This document shows, one piece after another, positions 1 through 5,067 of a DNA stretch of 5,067 nucleotides. The notes below the pieces were generated by a model. That model saw only the letters and a program-made list of their open reading frames with translations. It searched no databases and was not told where the DNA came from. A program made the translations under genes and the position numbers. The stretch is from positions 1-5,067 of the forward strand of contig DXGG01000114.1 in NCBI GenBank assembly GCA_019114015.1. The letters run 5' to 3'. The first letter of the stretch is position 1, and every line of letters begins with the position of its first letter. Source of the stretch: Candidatus Onthomorpha intestinigallinarum. GTDB lineage: Bacteria; Bacteroidota; Bacteroidia; Bacteroidales; P3.

Positions 1-171
1 GAAAAAAGACAGTTCCAATTCGTCATAGTGCATGACAGTTGCGGGCATTTCCATTTCTTCTCCTATCTGTTCCACCTCCGAAGGCTCGCCCAATATTTCC
101 ATTACCTCCTTTATTCCCATTGAAAAATCGACAGGTCCGTAGCCTTTTTTCAATTTTATTTCCGTTTTCAT
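1..171 (-). CDS. Hypothetical protein, N-terminal part (runs off left edge)
   Basis: An open frame starts at ATG 171-169 on the minus strand and continues for 57 codons to the window edge without a stop. The protein begins MKTEIKLKKGYGPVDFSMGI and is acidic after residue 25. Residues 19-30 (GIKEVMEILGEP) resemble the G-x3-V-x2-(I/L)LG-x-P turn seen in SmpA/BamE-like and similar small repeat domains, but this is a weak likeness and there is no signal peptide or lipobox, so I do not assign a family. The frame uses ordinary codons and ends upstream in AT-rich DNA typical of an intergenic region, which supports a real gene. It is transcribed away from the hydrogenase operon, so a functional link is not implied. 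No clear Shine-Dalgarno site or leftward promoter is visible. The C-terminus is outside the window. Confidence 0.7.
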   Translation of the reverse strand, partial: MKTEIKLKKGYGPVDFSMGIKEVMEILGEPSEVEQIGEEMEMPATVMHYDELELSFF

Positions 172-295
172 GTTTTTCAGATATTGAAATTACGACTTGC
201 AATACTAAACATATTTTTCGGAACTGCCTAATTTTTCGTAAGTTTTTTGATTCATTGCCGAGAGAAAGTGTTGAAAGAAAAAAAATATATTATTC

Positions 296-328
296 TTTGC
301 GGCAATTCAAAAAATAGACATATATTTG
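296..328 (+). promoter_or_regulatory. Bacteroidota-type promoter for the hydrogenase operon
   Basis: TTTG at 296-299 (-33 element) is followed after 21 bases by TATATTTG at 321-328, an exact match to the TAnnTTTG -7 element of the Bacteroidota primary sigma factor. The 21-base spacing lies within the usual 19-21. Transcription would start near 332-335, giving a leader of about 70 bases before the ATG at 406. It is the only convincing promoter seen ahead of the four rightward genes. Confidence 0.7.
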
Positions 329-335
329 CAGGTGG

Positions 336-370
336 TTTAGCTGTGGCAATAATTGTTTGCGACAGGTAAA
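336..370. repeat. Imperfect inverted repeat in the operon leader (possible operator or mRNA hairpin)
   Basis: The arms are TTTAGCTGTGGCAA (336-349) and TTGCGACAGGTAAA (357-370), separated by the 7-base spacer TAATTGT. Twelve of 14 positions are complementary; the two mismatches are both G opposite G and split the dyad into three 4-bp blocks. The half-site consensus is TTTA-S-CTGT-S-GCAA. It begins about where transcription should start, so it could be a repressor operator or a hairpin at the 5' end of the mRNA. I do not recognise the site as Rex, CRP/FNR or Fur. Confidence 0.55.
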
Positions 371-405
371 TGTTTTTATGGTACAAAAAAATAAATTTTC
401 GAAAA

Positions 406-798
406 ATGGCGCAGATAAAATCTTTGGCTGATCTAAAAGCTTTGAAAAGCAGTATTCATGAAAAAATGGATACGAGAGTAAAAGGTAATAAAGACGGTTT
501 GGTTCAAGTGAAAGTTGCTATGGCCACTTGTGGTATTGCCGCCGGAGCTAAAACAATCTTTAATTACATTATGGAACAGGCCGATAAAAAAGGCTTGGAA
601 ATAGTTCTTTCCCAGACGGGATGTATGGGTTATTGTCATGCGGAACCCACCATCGAGGTTACCTTGCCCGGAAAGGAGCCGATAGTTTTCGGACATGTCG
701 ACAAGGCAAAGGCTGACGAGATAATGGACAAGTACATCAAGAACGGGGAATTGGTTGAGGGTATAATACCTGTCAATTACAATACGATAGACAAGTAA
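406..798 (+). CDS. hndB: Thioredoxin-like [2Fe-2S] ferredoxin-domain subunit of NAD(P)-linked hydrogenase (HndB-like)
   Basis: This 130-residue soluble protein matches the small (2Fe-2S) ferredoxin-domain proteins encoded with HydB/HndC-type flavin subunits. An N-terminal helix (about residues 5-22) precedes a thioredoxin fold (about 33-115). The recognisable parts are ATCGIAAGA at 40-48 and SQTGCMGYCHAEP at 69-81, with Cys42, Cys73 and Cys77. Only three of the four ligand positions of the NuoE pattern (C-x4-C, C-x3-C) carry Cys: the residue five after Cys42 is Gly47. As I recall, other members also read CGIAAGA, so this is probably a family trait rather than damage. Its likely role is electron transfer or assembly within the hydrogenase complex; the exact role is not settled. 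An upstream ATG at 370 would add 12 residues (MFLWYKKINFRK), but it overlaps the leader dyad and lies outside the conserved protein, so ATG 406 is preferred. No Shine-Dalgarno site is seen. It is the first cistron, 35 bases before hydB. Confidence 0.85.
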   Translation: MAQIKSLADLKALKSSIHEKMDTRVKGNKDGLVQVKVAMATCGIAAGAKTIFNYIMEQADKKGLEIVLSQTGCMGYCHAEPTIEVTLPGKEPIVFGHVDKAKADEIMDKYIKNGELVEGIIPVNYNTIDK

Positions 799-819
799 AA
801 ACTGTATCAATATTTATTT

Positions 820-826
820 AAGGAGG
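820..826 (+). promoter_or_regulatory. Strong Shine-Dalgarno site for hydB
   Basis: AAGGAGG lies 7 bases ahead of the ATG at 834 and fixes this start. It is the only near-perfect ribosome binding site in the operon; the other three cistrons have weak or no such sequence, as is common in Bacteroidota. Confidence 0.8.
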
Positions 827-833
827 AACATAT

Positions 834-1451
834 ATGGCGAAATATAAAATGCACGTATTGGTCTGTGGAGGTACGGGCTGTACTGCATCCCGCAGTCATG
901 AGATAGTTGACAATTTGCAGGCAGTTCTCAGAGACAAGGGATTGGAAGAGGATGTACAGGTTATTCTTACGGGTTGTTTCGGTTTTTGTGAAAAGGGTCC
1001 TATTGTCAAGATTATGCCTGACAATACTTTTTACACCGAGGTTAAGCCTGAGGATGCGAAAGAGATTGTGGAAGAGCACATAATCAAGGGTAGAAAGGTG
1101 ACAAGACTGCTTTATACCGACCCTGAGAAGAAGGAACACGTATCCGATTCCAAACACATGGGCTTTTACAAGAAACAGTTGCGTATAGCATTGCGTAACT
1201 GCGGTTTCATAGATCCTGAGAACATAGAGGAATATATAGCGAATGACGGTTATGCGGCCGTGGCAAAGTGTTTGACAGAATACACTCCTGCACAGGTGAT
1301 AGATGAAATAAAGTTATCGGGTCTCAGAGGTCGTGGTGGCGGAGGTTTTCCTACGGGTATGAAATGGGAAATAGCCTCCAAAAACCATGCGGACCAGAAA
1401 TACGTCGTTTGTAATGCCGATGAGGGAGACCCGGGTGCCTTTATGGACTGA
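834..1451 (+). CDS. hydB: HydB flavin subunit of [FeFe] hydrogenase, N-terminal part ending at an in-frame TGA
   Basis: This frame encodes residues 1-205 of a NuoF-like HydB/HndC protein that would be 597 residues (834-2627) if the TGA at 1449-1451 were a sense codon. Residues 1 to about 90 form a thioredoxin-like [2Fe-2S] domain with Cys11, Cys16, Cys48 and Cys52 (C-x4-C and C-x3-C). After a linker, the FMN-binding domain starts near residue 110. The glycine-rich FMN loop is GLRGRGGGGFPTGMKW (163-178), followed by VVCNADEGDPGAFMD (191-205), a highly conserved NuoF segment that normally continues RS. Here the Arg codon is replaced by TGA, and the same frame goes on with SILEGDPHSVIEAM. If translation stops here, the product has the [2Fe-2S] domain and the FMN loop but no NAD(H) site and no 4Fe-4S clusters, so it should not work as an NADH dehydrogenase module. 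The start is fixed by AAGGAGG at 820-826. Confidence 0.85.
   Translation: MAKYKMHVLVCGGTGCTASRSHEIVDNLQAVLRDKGLEEDVQVILTGCFGFCEKGPIVKIMPDNTFYTEVKPEDAKEIVEEHIIKGRKVTRLLYTDPEKKEHVSDSKHMGFYKKQLRIALRNCGFIDPENIEEYIANDGYAAVAKCLTEYTPAQVIDEIKLSGLRGRGGGGFPTGMKWEIASKNHADQKYVVCNADEGDPGAFMD
1449..1451 (+). other. In-frame TGA interrupting hydB (family Arg position, codon 206)
   Basis: The sequence reads GCC TTT ATG GAC TGA AGT ATT TTG GAG, that is A-F-M-D-stop-S-I-L-E, where NuoF-type proteins have A-F-M-D-R-S. One C-to-T change from CGA (in a CpG) or one A-to-T change from AGA explains it. There is no frameshift: both sides are in the same frame and keep full family conservation. The other three operon genes and the end of hydB all stop with TAA and have no internal TGA, and TGG is used for Trp, so general TGA reassignment is not supported. 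Confidence 0.9.
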
Positions 1452-1457
1452 AGTATT

Positions 1458-2627
1458 TTGGAGGGAGACCCACATTCGGTTATAGAGGCAATGACCATTA
1501 ACGGTTATGCCATAGGCGCAACAAAGGGTCTTGTTTACATTCGCGCGGAATATCCTTTGGCAATCCACAGATTGCAGATAGCCATCAAACAGGCAAGGGA
1601 ATATGGTTTGTTGGGAAAGAACATATTCGGTACAGACTTTGATTTTGACATAGAGTTGCGTTACGGAGCCGGTGCTTTTGTGTGTGGAGAGGAGACGGCG
1701 TTGATTCATTCCATGGAAGGAAAAAGAGGAGAACCTACATTCAAGCCGCCGTTCCCTGCACAGAGCGGTTATTTGCAGAAGCCTACCAATGTAAACAATG
1801 TGGAGACTTATGCAAATGTTCCGATAATAATATTGAAAGGTGCCAATTGGTTCAACAAAATAGGAACTGAGAAATCCAAGGGTACTAAAGTATTTGCTCT
1901 TGCCGGACAAATAAACAATGTTGGACTGATAGAAGTTCCAATGGGTATCACATTAAGAGAGATAATTTATGAGATAGGAGGAGGAATCAAGAACGGAAGA
2001 CAATTCAAGGCCGTTCAGACCGGAGGACCTTCGGGAGGATGTTTGACCGAAAAGCATTTGGATACTCCTATTGACTATGACAACCTTATAGCTGCCGGTT
2101 CCATGATGGGCTCCGGCGGAATGGTCGTTATGGATGAGACGTCCTGTATGGTTGCAATTGCGAAATTCTATCTTGAGTTCACATGTGAGGAGAGTTGCGG
2201 CAAGTGTTCGCCATGCCGAATAGGAAACAAGAGAATGCTTGAGATACTTGAGCGTATTACAAAGGGACAGGGATGTATGGATGATTTGGAAAATCTGAAG
2301 AATCTGGCTACCGTTATAAAGGATACTGCGCTTTGCGGTTTGGGACAGACATCGCCTAATCCTGTACTTTCGACTATGAACAATTTTTGGGACGAATACG
2401 TTGAACATGTTAAGGATAAGAAGTGTAGGGCAGGTGCATGCAAGTCGTTGATGCAGTATGTGATAGATCCTAACTTGTGTGTAGGCTGTACTTCTTGTGC
2501 AAGGAACTGTCCTGTCAATGCAATACAAGGAGAAAAGAAGACGCCGCATGTTATAAATGCGGAAATATGTATCAAGTGTGGTACTTGTATTGAAAAATGT
2601 AAGTTCAATGCAATCAGCATTAAATAA
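1458..2627 (+). CDS. hydB: HydB flavin subunit of [FeFe] hydrogenase, C-terminal part beyond the in-frame TGA
   Basis: This is the same frame as 834-1451 and encodes residues 209-597 of full-length HydB. It holds the rest of the FMN/NAD(H) domain with GAGAFVCGEETAL (about 278-290 in full-length numbering), an SLBB-like domain (about 365-425), the NuoF-type [4Fe-4S] site ESCGKCSPC with Cys455, Cys458, Cys461 and Cys501, the CRAGACK segment (about 531-537), and a C-terminal ferredoxin domain with two C-x2-C-x2-C-x3-C motifs (549-559 and 579-589). This order is that of bifurcating-hydrogenase HydB/HndC. The only starts close to the break are TTG 1458 and ATG 1491; neither has a well-placed Shine-Dalgarno site (GGAGGGAG at 1460-1467 is 23 bases before ATG 1491), so independent translation is doubtful. 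A fragment without the FMN loop would probably not function. The frame ends in TAA, 35 bases before hydA. Confidence 0.8.
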   Translation: MEGDPHSVIEAMTINGYAIGATKGLVYIRAEYPLAIHRLQIAIKQAREYGLLGKNIFGTDFDFDIELRYGAGAFVCGEETALIHSMEGKRGEPTFKPPFPAQSGYLQKPTNVNNVETYANVPIIILKGANWFNKIGTEKSKGTKVFALAGQINNVGLIEVPMGITLREIIYEIGGGIKNGRQFKAVQTGGPSGGCLTEKHLDTPIDYDNLIAAGSMMGSGGMVVMDETSCMVAIAKFYLEFTCEESCGKCSPCRIGNKRMLEILERITKGQGCMDDLENLKNLATVIKDTALCGLGQTSPNPVLSTMNNFWDEYVEHVKDKKCRAGACKSLMQYVIDPNLCVGCTSCARNCPVNAIQGEKKTPHVINAEICIKCGTCIEKCKFNAISIK

Positions 2628-2662
2628 AGATTTTGTTGGACTCAAAAATTAGTGGAATAAAA

Positions 2663-4435
2663 ATGGAAATGATAAATTTAACGATAGATGGCAAGGCAAT
2701 ACAGGCTGAAAAAGGATTGTCTATTTTAAAGGCTGCCCGTATTGCAGGCATAGATATACCAACTCTTTGCTATTATGAACTTAACGGACAGAAGTTGGAG
2801 AACAGGCCTGGCGGCTGTCGGGTTTGTGTTGTCGAGGTTGAAGGAAGGAAAAACCTGGCTCCGGCATGTGCAACCGAAATAATGGAAGGTATGGTTGTTC
2901 ATACCCATTCATTGAGAGTTGTGAATGCAAGGAGAACTGTTGTGGAACTGATATTGTCAGACCATCCTTCAGACTGTTTGAGCTGTTCCAAGAGCGGACA
3001 TTGCGAGTTGCAGAGTCTGGCTCAAAAACTCGGCATAAGGGAAATACCTTTCAAGGGCGCTCAATCCACATACAGAAAAGACAATTCTCCTGCAATCATA
3101 AGGGATGTGGACAAATGTATAATGTGTCGCCGATGCGAGACTGTATGTAATCAATTGCAAACGGTTGGAGCTTTGAGTGCTGTCAACAGAGGCTTTGAAG
3201 CGGTGGTTGCAACGGCTTTCGAGCAGGATTTGGTAAAGTCTTCATGTACCATGTGTGGACAATGTGTTATGGCCTGCCCGGTAGGAGCACTCAGCGAGGT
3301 TAATCAGACCCGTCAGGTCATTCATGCAATAAACAATCCTGACAAAACGGTGATAGTACAGACCGCTCCGGCAGTACGTGTCGCCCTCGGAGAGGAGTTC
3401 GGTTACCCTGCCGGAACAATAGTAACGGGAAAAATGGCGGCAGCCTTAAGAAGAATAGGTTTCGATTACGTATTCGATACGGACTTTGCCGCAGATTTGA
3501 CAATCATGGAAGAAGGTACGGAATTGTTAGGCAGGATATCCAAATTTATGAACGGAGATAAAGATGTAAAGCTTCCTATACTTACATCGTGTTGTCCGGG
3601 ATGGATCAATTTCTTTGAAACAAATTTCCCTGACATGCTTGATGTACCTTCAACCGCAAAAAGCCCTCAACAGATGTTCGGAGCCGTGGCTAAGAATTAC
3701 TGGGCAGAGAAATTGGGAATAAAGCGCGAGGATATGATAGTGGTATCCATCATGCCTTGTGTTGCTAAAAAATATGAGTGTCAAAGAGACGAATTCAAGG
3801 AAAACGGAAACCCTGATGTCGATTATTCTTTGACTACAAGGGAACTTGCGGAACTGATAAAACAGTTCAATATAGATTTCAATTCTTTGGAAGAGGAGGA
3901 TTTCGACATGCCTTTGGGAGCATCCACCGGAGCGGCCGTCATATTCGGAGCAACGGGAGGTGTCATAGAAGCGGCAGTGCGTACGGCCTATGAAGTGTTT
4001 ACCAAAAAGCCTCTTGAAAAGATTGACTTTACCGAGCTTAGAGGTTTGGAAGGAGTAAGGGAGGCAACGGTTGACTTCAACGGTACGCCTATACATTTGG
4101 GAATAGCTCACGGCCTTGGCAATGCAAGGAAACTCTTGGAAAAGGTTCGTAAGGGTGAAGTGCAATATCACGCAATTGAAGTCATGGCTTGTCCAGGCGG
4201 ATGTATAGGAGGTGCAGGACAACCTTATCACCATGGAGATTTCTCAATAGTTGAAAAACGTTTCGAGGCCATCTATCAGGAGGATAAGAACAAGGAGTTG
4301 AGAAAATCGCACGAAAATCCTTACATAAAGCAGTTGTATGACGAATATTTCGGAGAGCCTTGTGGAGAAAAGTCGCATCATTTGCTCCATACGCACTACT
4401 TCGATAAATCAAAGCAGGTAGAAATAGAGGCTTAA
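2663..4435 (+). CDS. hydA: Catalytic subunit of [FeFe] hydrogenase (HydA / HndD type, M3 architecture)
   Basis: This 590-residue enzyme makes or oxidises H2 at the H-cluster. Domains in order: plant-type [2Fe-2S] (Cys36, 52, 55, 69); His-Cys3 [4Fe-4S] (His101, Cys105, 108, 114); two [4Fe-4S] ferredoxin motifs (Cys152-162 and Cys195-205); then the H-cluster domain. Its three signatures are TSCCPGW (308-314), MPCVAKKYE (364-372) and EVMACPGGCIGGAGQ (506-520). By comparison with Clostridium CpI (from memory), Cys311, 366, 510 and 514 bind the H-cluster, and Cys310, Glu284, Glu287 and Ser330 match the proton path. GGAGQ replaces the more usual GGGQ. The C-terminus (HHLLHTHYFDKS) is HndD-like and lacks the extra C-terminal [2Fe-2S] domain of Thermotoga HydA. 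ATG 2663 (MEMINLTIDG) is chosen because the fold starts there; a TTG at 2633 would add 10 unsupported residues, and ATG 2669 is a close alternative. It is soluble and needs HydEFG, which are not seen here. Confidence 0.96.
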   Translation: MEMINLTIDGKAIQAEKGLSILKAARIAGIDIPTLCYYELNGQKLENRPGGCRVCVVEVEGRKNLAPACATEIMEGMVVHTHSLRVVNARRTVVELILSDHPSDCLSCSKSGHCELQSLAQKLGIREIPFKGAQSTYRKDNSPAIIRDVDKCIMCRRCETVCNQLQTVGALSAVNRGFEAVVATAFEQDLVKSSCTMCGQCVMACPVGALSEVNQTRQVIHAINNPDKTVIVQTAPAVRVALGEEFGYPAGTIVTGKMAAALRRIGFDYVFDTDFAADLTIMEEGTELLGRISKFMNGDKDVKLPILTSCCPGWINFFETNFPDMLDVPSTAKSPQQMFGAVAKNYWAEKLGIKREDMIVVSIMPCVAKKYECQRDEFKENGNPDVDYSLTTRELAELIKQFNIDFNSLEEEDFDMPLGASTGAAVIFGATGGVIEAAVRTAYEVFTKKPLEKIDFTELRGLEGVREATVDFNGTPIHLGIAHGLGNARKLLEKVRKGEVQYHAIEVMACPGGCIGGAGQPYHHGDFSIVEKRFEAIYQEDKNKELRKSHENPYIKQLYDEYFGEPCGEKSHHLLHTHYFDKSKQVEIEA

Positions 4436-4464
4436 AAAACCGTGAACACTTTAAATCAAAAGTT

Positions 4465-4941
4465 ATGGCAAGAGTAAAATTATCAGAAAGCAAAGCAAAA
4501 AAAATAAAGGAAATATGTGCCGCTTACGGCAACAAGGCCGGAGAAGCTATCAATGTATTGCATCAGGTACAAGGAGAATTCGGCTATTTGCCGGCAGAGG
4601 TTCAGGAACTTATTGCTTTGGAATTGAATGTGCCTGTCGCTACGATATATGGTATAGTGACATTCTATTCGTTCTTTACCATGATACCTAAAGGCGAACA
4701 CCCTATATCGATATGCATGGGAACGGCATGTTATGTAAGAGGAGCAGAAAAGGTTCTCGATGAATTCAAAAGACAACTCGGAATAGGAATAGGCGAAACC
4801 ACAGCAGACGGAAAGTTCTCCTTGAACTGTTTGCGTTGTGTTGGTGCCTGCGGACTTGCTCCGGTGGCCATGATAGGAGAAAAGGTTTACGGACGTCTTA
4901 CTCCTGACATGGTAAAGGATATACTTAACGAGTACAAATAA
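4465..4941 (+). CDS. hydC: NuoE-like [2Fe-2S] subunit of [FeFe] hydrogenase (HydC / HndA type)
   Basis: This 158-residue protein has the usual NuoE / 24-kDa layout: a helical N-terminal domain (about 8-75) with the conserved stretches EFGYLP (38-43) and ATIYGIVTFYSFF (59-71), then a thioredoxin-fold [2Fe-2S] domain with CMGTAC (84-89) and CVGACGLAP (125-133). The ligands are Cys84, Cys89, Cys125 and Cys129. Cys122 is an additional cysteine in LNCLRC and is not expected to bind the cluster. In the complex it sits beside the FMN subunit HydB and passes or stores single electrons between flavin and the other clusters. It lies 29 bases after hydA with no clear Shine-Dalgarno site and is the last cistron before the terminator. 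Alone it could be mistaken for complex I NuoE, but the neighbours and the lack of other nuo genes favour the hydrogenase subunit. No internal defects are seen. Confidence 0.93.
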   Translation: MARVKLSESKAKKIKEICAAYGNKAGEAINVLHQVQGEFGYLPAEVQELIALELNVPVATIYGIVTFYSFFTMIPKGEHPISICMGTACYVRGAEKVLDEFKRQLGIGIGETTADGKFSLNCLRCVGACGLAPVAMIGEKVYGRLTPDMVKDILNEYK

Positions 4942-4970
4942 AAGTCGGCGGATACAGACCGGTTTCTTGA

Positions 4971-5004
4971 AAAGGGGAAAGAATAAAATGCTTTCCCCTC
5001 TTTT
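4971..5004 (+). terminator. Rho-independent terminator after hydC
   Basis: AGGGGAAAG (4973-4981) pairs perfectly with CTTTCCCCT (4991-4999) around a 9-base loop (AATAAAATG). The right arm is followed by C and then TTTT (5001-5004), and AA precedes the left arm, so the stem can extend past one mismatch. It lies 29 bases after the hydC stop codon and closes the operon. Confidence 0.8.
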
Positions 5005-5038
5005 AGTAAGACAATAATATATTCGTTTCGGAGTTATC

Positions 5039-5067
5039 ATGTACACTCTTATGTGTGGAATAATGAA
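5039..5067 (+). CDS. Possible start of a next gene (only 9 codons visible)
   Basis: After the terminator, ATG 5039 opens a frame reading MYTLMCGIM up to the right edge. GGAG at 5030-5033 sits 5 bases ahead of it. A second ATG at 5051 in the same frame would give MCGIM; an N-terminal Met-Cys-Gly-Ile is the hallmark start of class II glutamine amidotransferases such as GlmS, where Cys becomes the nucleophile. Nine codons are too few to call a gene, and chance is a fair explanation. Confidence 0.2.

Noticed and set aside
200..220. Leftward promoter for the gene at 1-171 (TATGTTTA or TAGTATTG on the minus strand)
   Set aside because: Each differs from TAnnTTTG by one base and neither has TTTG or a near match 19-21 bases upstream.
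188..241. TTACGA and TCGTAA as an inverted pair
   Set aside because: Only about six bases pair across some 40 bases in AT-rich DNA, which is expected by chance.
39..317. Open frame on the plus strand encoding 92 residues
   Set aside because: It overlaps the well-supported leftward gene and the AT-rich promoter region, is rich in Phe, Pro and Leu in the manner of an antisense shadow, and has no recognisable domain or start signal.
335..343. GGTTTAGCT resembling part of a tRNA D-arm region
   Set aside because: No acceptor, anticodon or T-arm follows; the bases are better explained as part of the inverted repeat.
352..359. ATTGTTTG as a second -7 promoter element
   Set aside because: It lacks the TA at the first two positions, and the nearest upstream TTTG (325-328) is 23 bases away, outside the usual spacing.
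1449..1451. TGA as selenocysteine or as a reassigned sense codon
   Set aside because: The family residue is Arg, not Cys or Sec; no other in-frame TGA occurs in the operon; TGG serves as Trp; and I saw no convincing hairpin immediately downstream. Mutation or sequence error is simpler.
1314..1910. Long antisense frame opposite hydB (and similar ones opposite hydA and hydC)
   Set aside because: The opposite strand codes conserved HydB motifs throughout. The antisense products are low in recognisable domains and lack start signals, so they are shadows of the real frames.
406..4941. Respiratory complex I (nuoE/nuoF/nuoG) cluster
   Set aside because: The large subunit has all three H-cluster motifs and ends like HndD, the NuoF-like protein has N-terminal thioredoxin-like and C-terminal ferredoxin domains, and no membrane subunits are present.

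Overview
The window carries one operon for a multisubunit, NAD(H)-linked [FeFe] hydrogenase of the HydABC / HndABCD type (group A3, the class that includes electron-bifurcating enzymes). The source is probably an anaerobic, fermentative member of the Bacteroidota. The evidence for that is a promoter of the Bacteroidota form (TTTG, 21 bases, TAnnTTTG), mostly absent Shine-Dalgarno sites, moderately AT-rich DNA and the operon content. The genus cannot be read from this sequence.

Layout. Bases 1-171 hold the start of a leftward gene of unknown function that runs off the left edge. Bases 172-405 are a divergent intergenic region with the operon promoter (296-328) and, just behind the expected transcription start, a 14-nt inverted repeat with two symmetric mismatches (336-370). 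Four rightward cistrons follow with gaps of about 29-35 bases: a small thioredoxin-fold [2Fe-2S] protein (hndB-like, 406-798); the flavin/NAD(H) subunit hydB (834-2627), broken by an in-frame TGA at 1449-1451; the catalytic subunit hydA (2663-4435); and the NuoE-like [2Fe-2S] subunit hydC (4465-4941). A rho-independent terminator (4971-5004) closes the operon. A few codons of a possible next gene lie at the right edge.

How the genes work together. From knowledge of the family, NAD(H) is handled at FMN in HydB, electrons move through the Fe-S clusters of HydB, HydC and HydA, and H2 is made or oxidised at the H-cluster of HydA; ferredoxin is the second electron partner in bifurcating members. 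The H-cluster motifs of HydA and the cluster cysteines of HydC are all present. The maturases HydE, HydF and HydG are not in this window.

Most notable points. First, hydB is otherwise intact and conserved on both sides of one TGA, at a place where the family has Arg. This is a recent mutation, a sequence error or, less likely, readthrough. Second, the imperfect dyad at the operon start is a candidate operator or mRNA hairpin. Beyond these I see no sign of an undescribed system; the operon itself is a known type.
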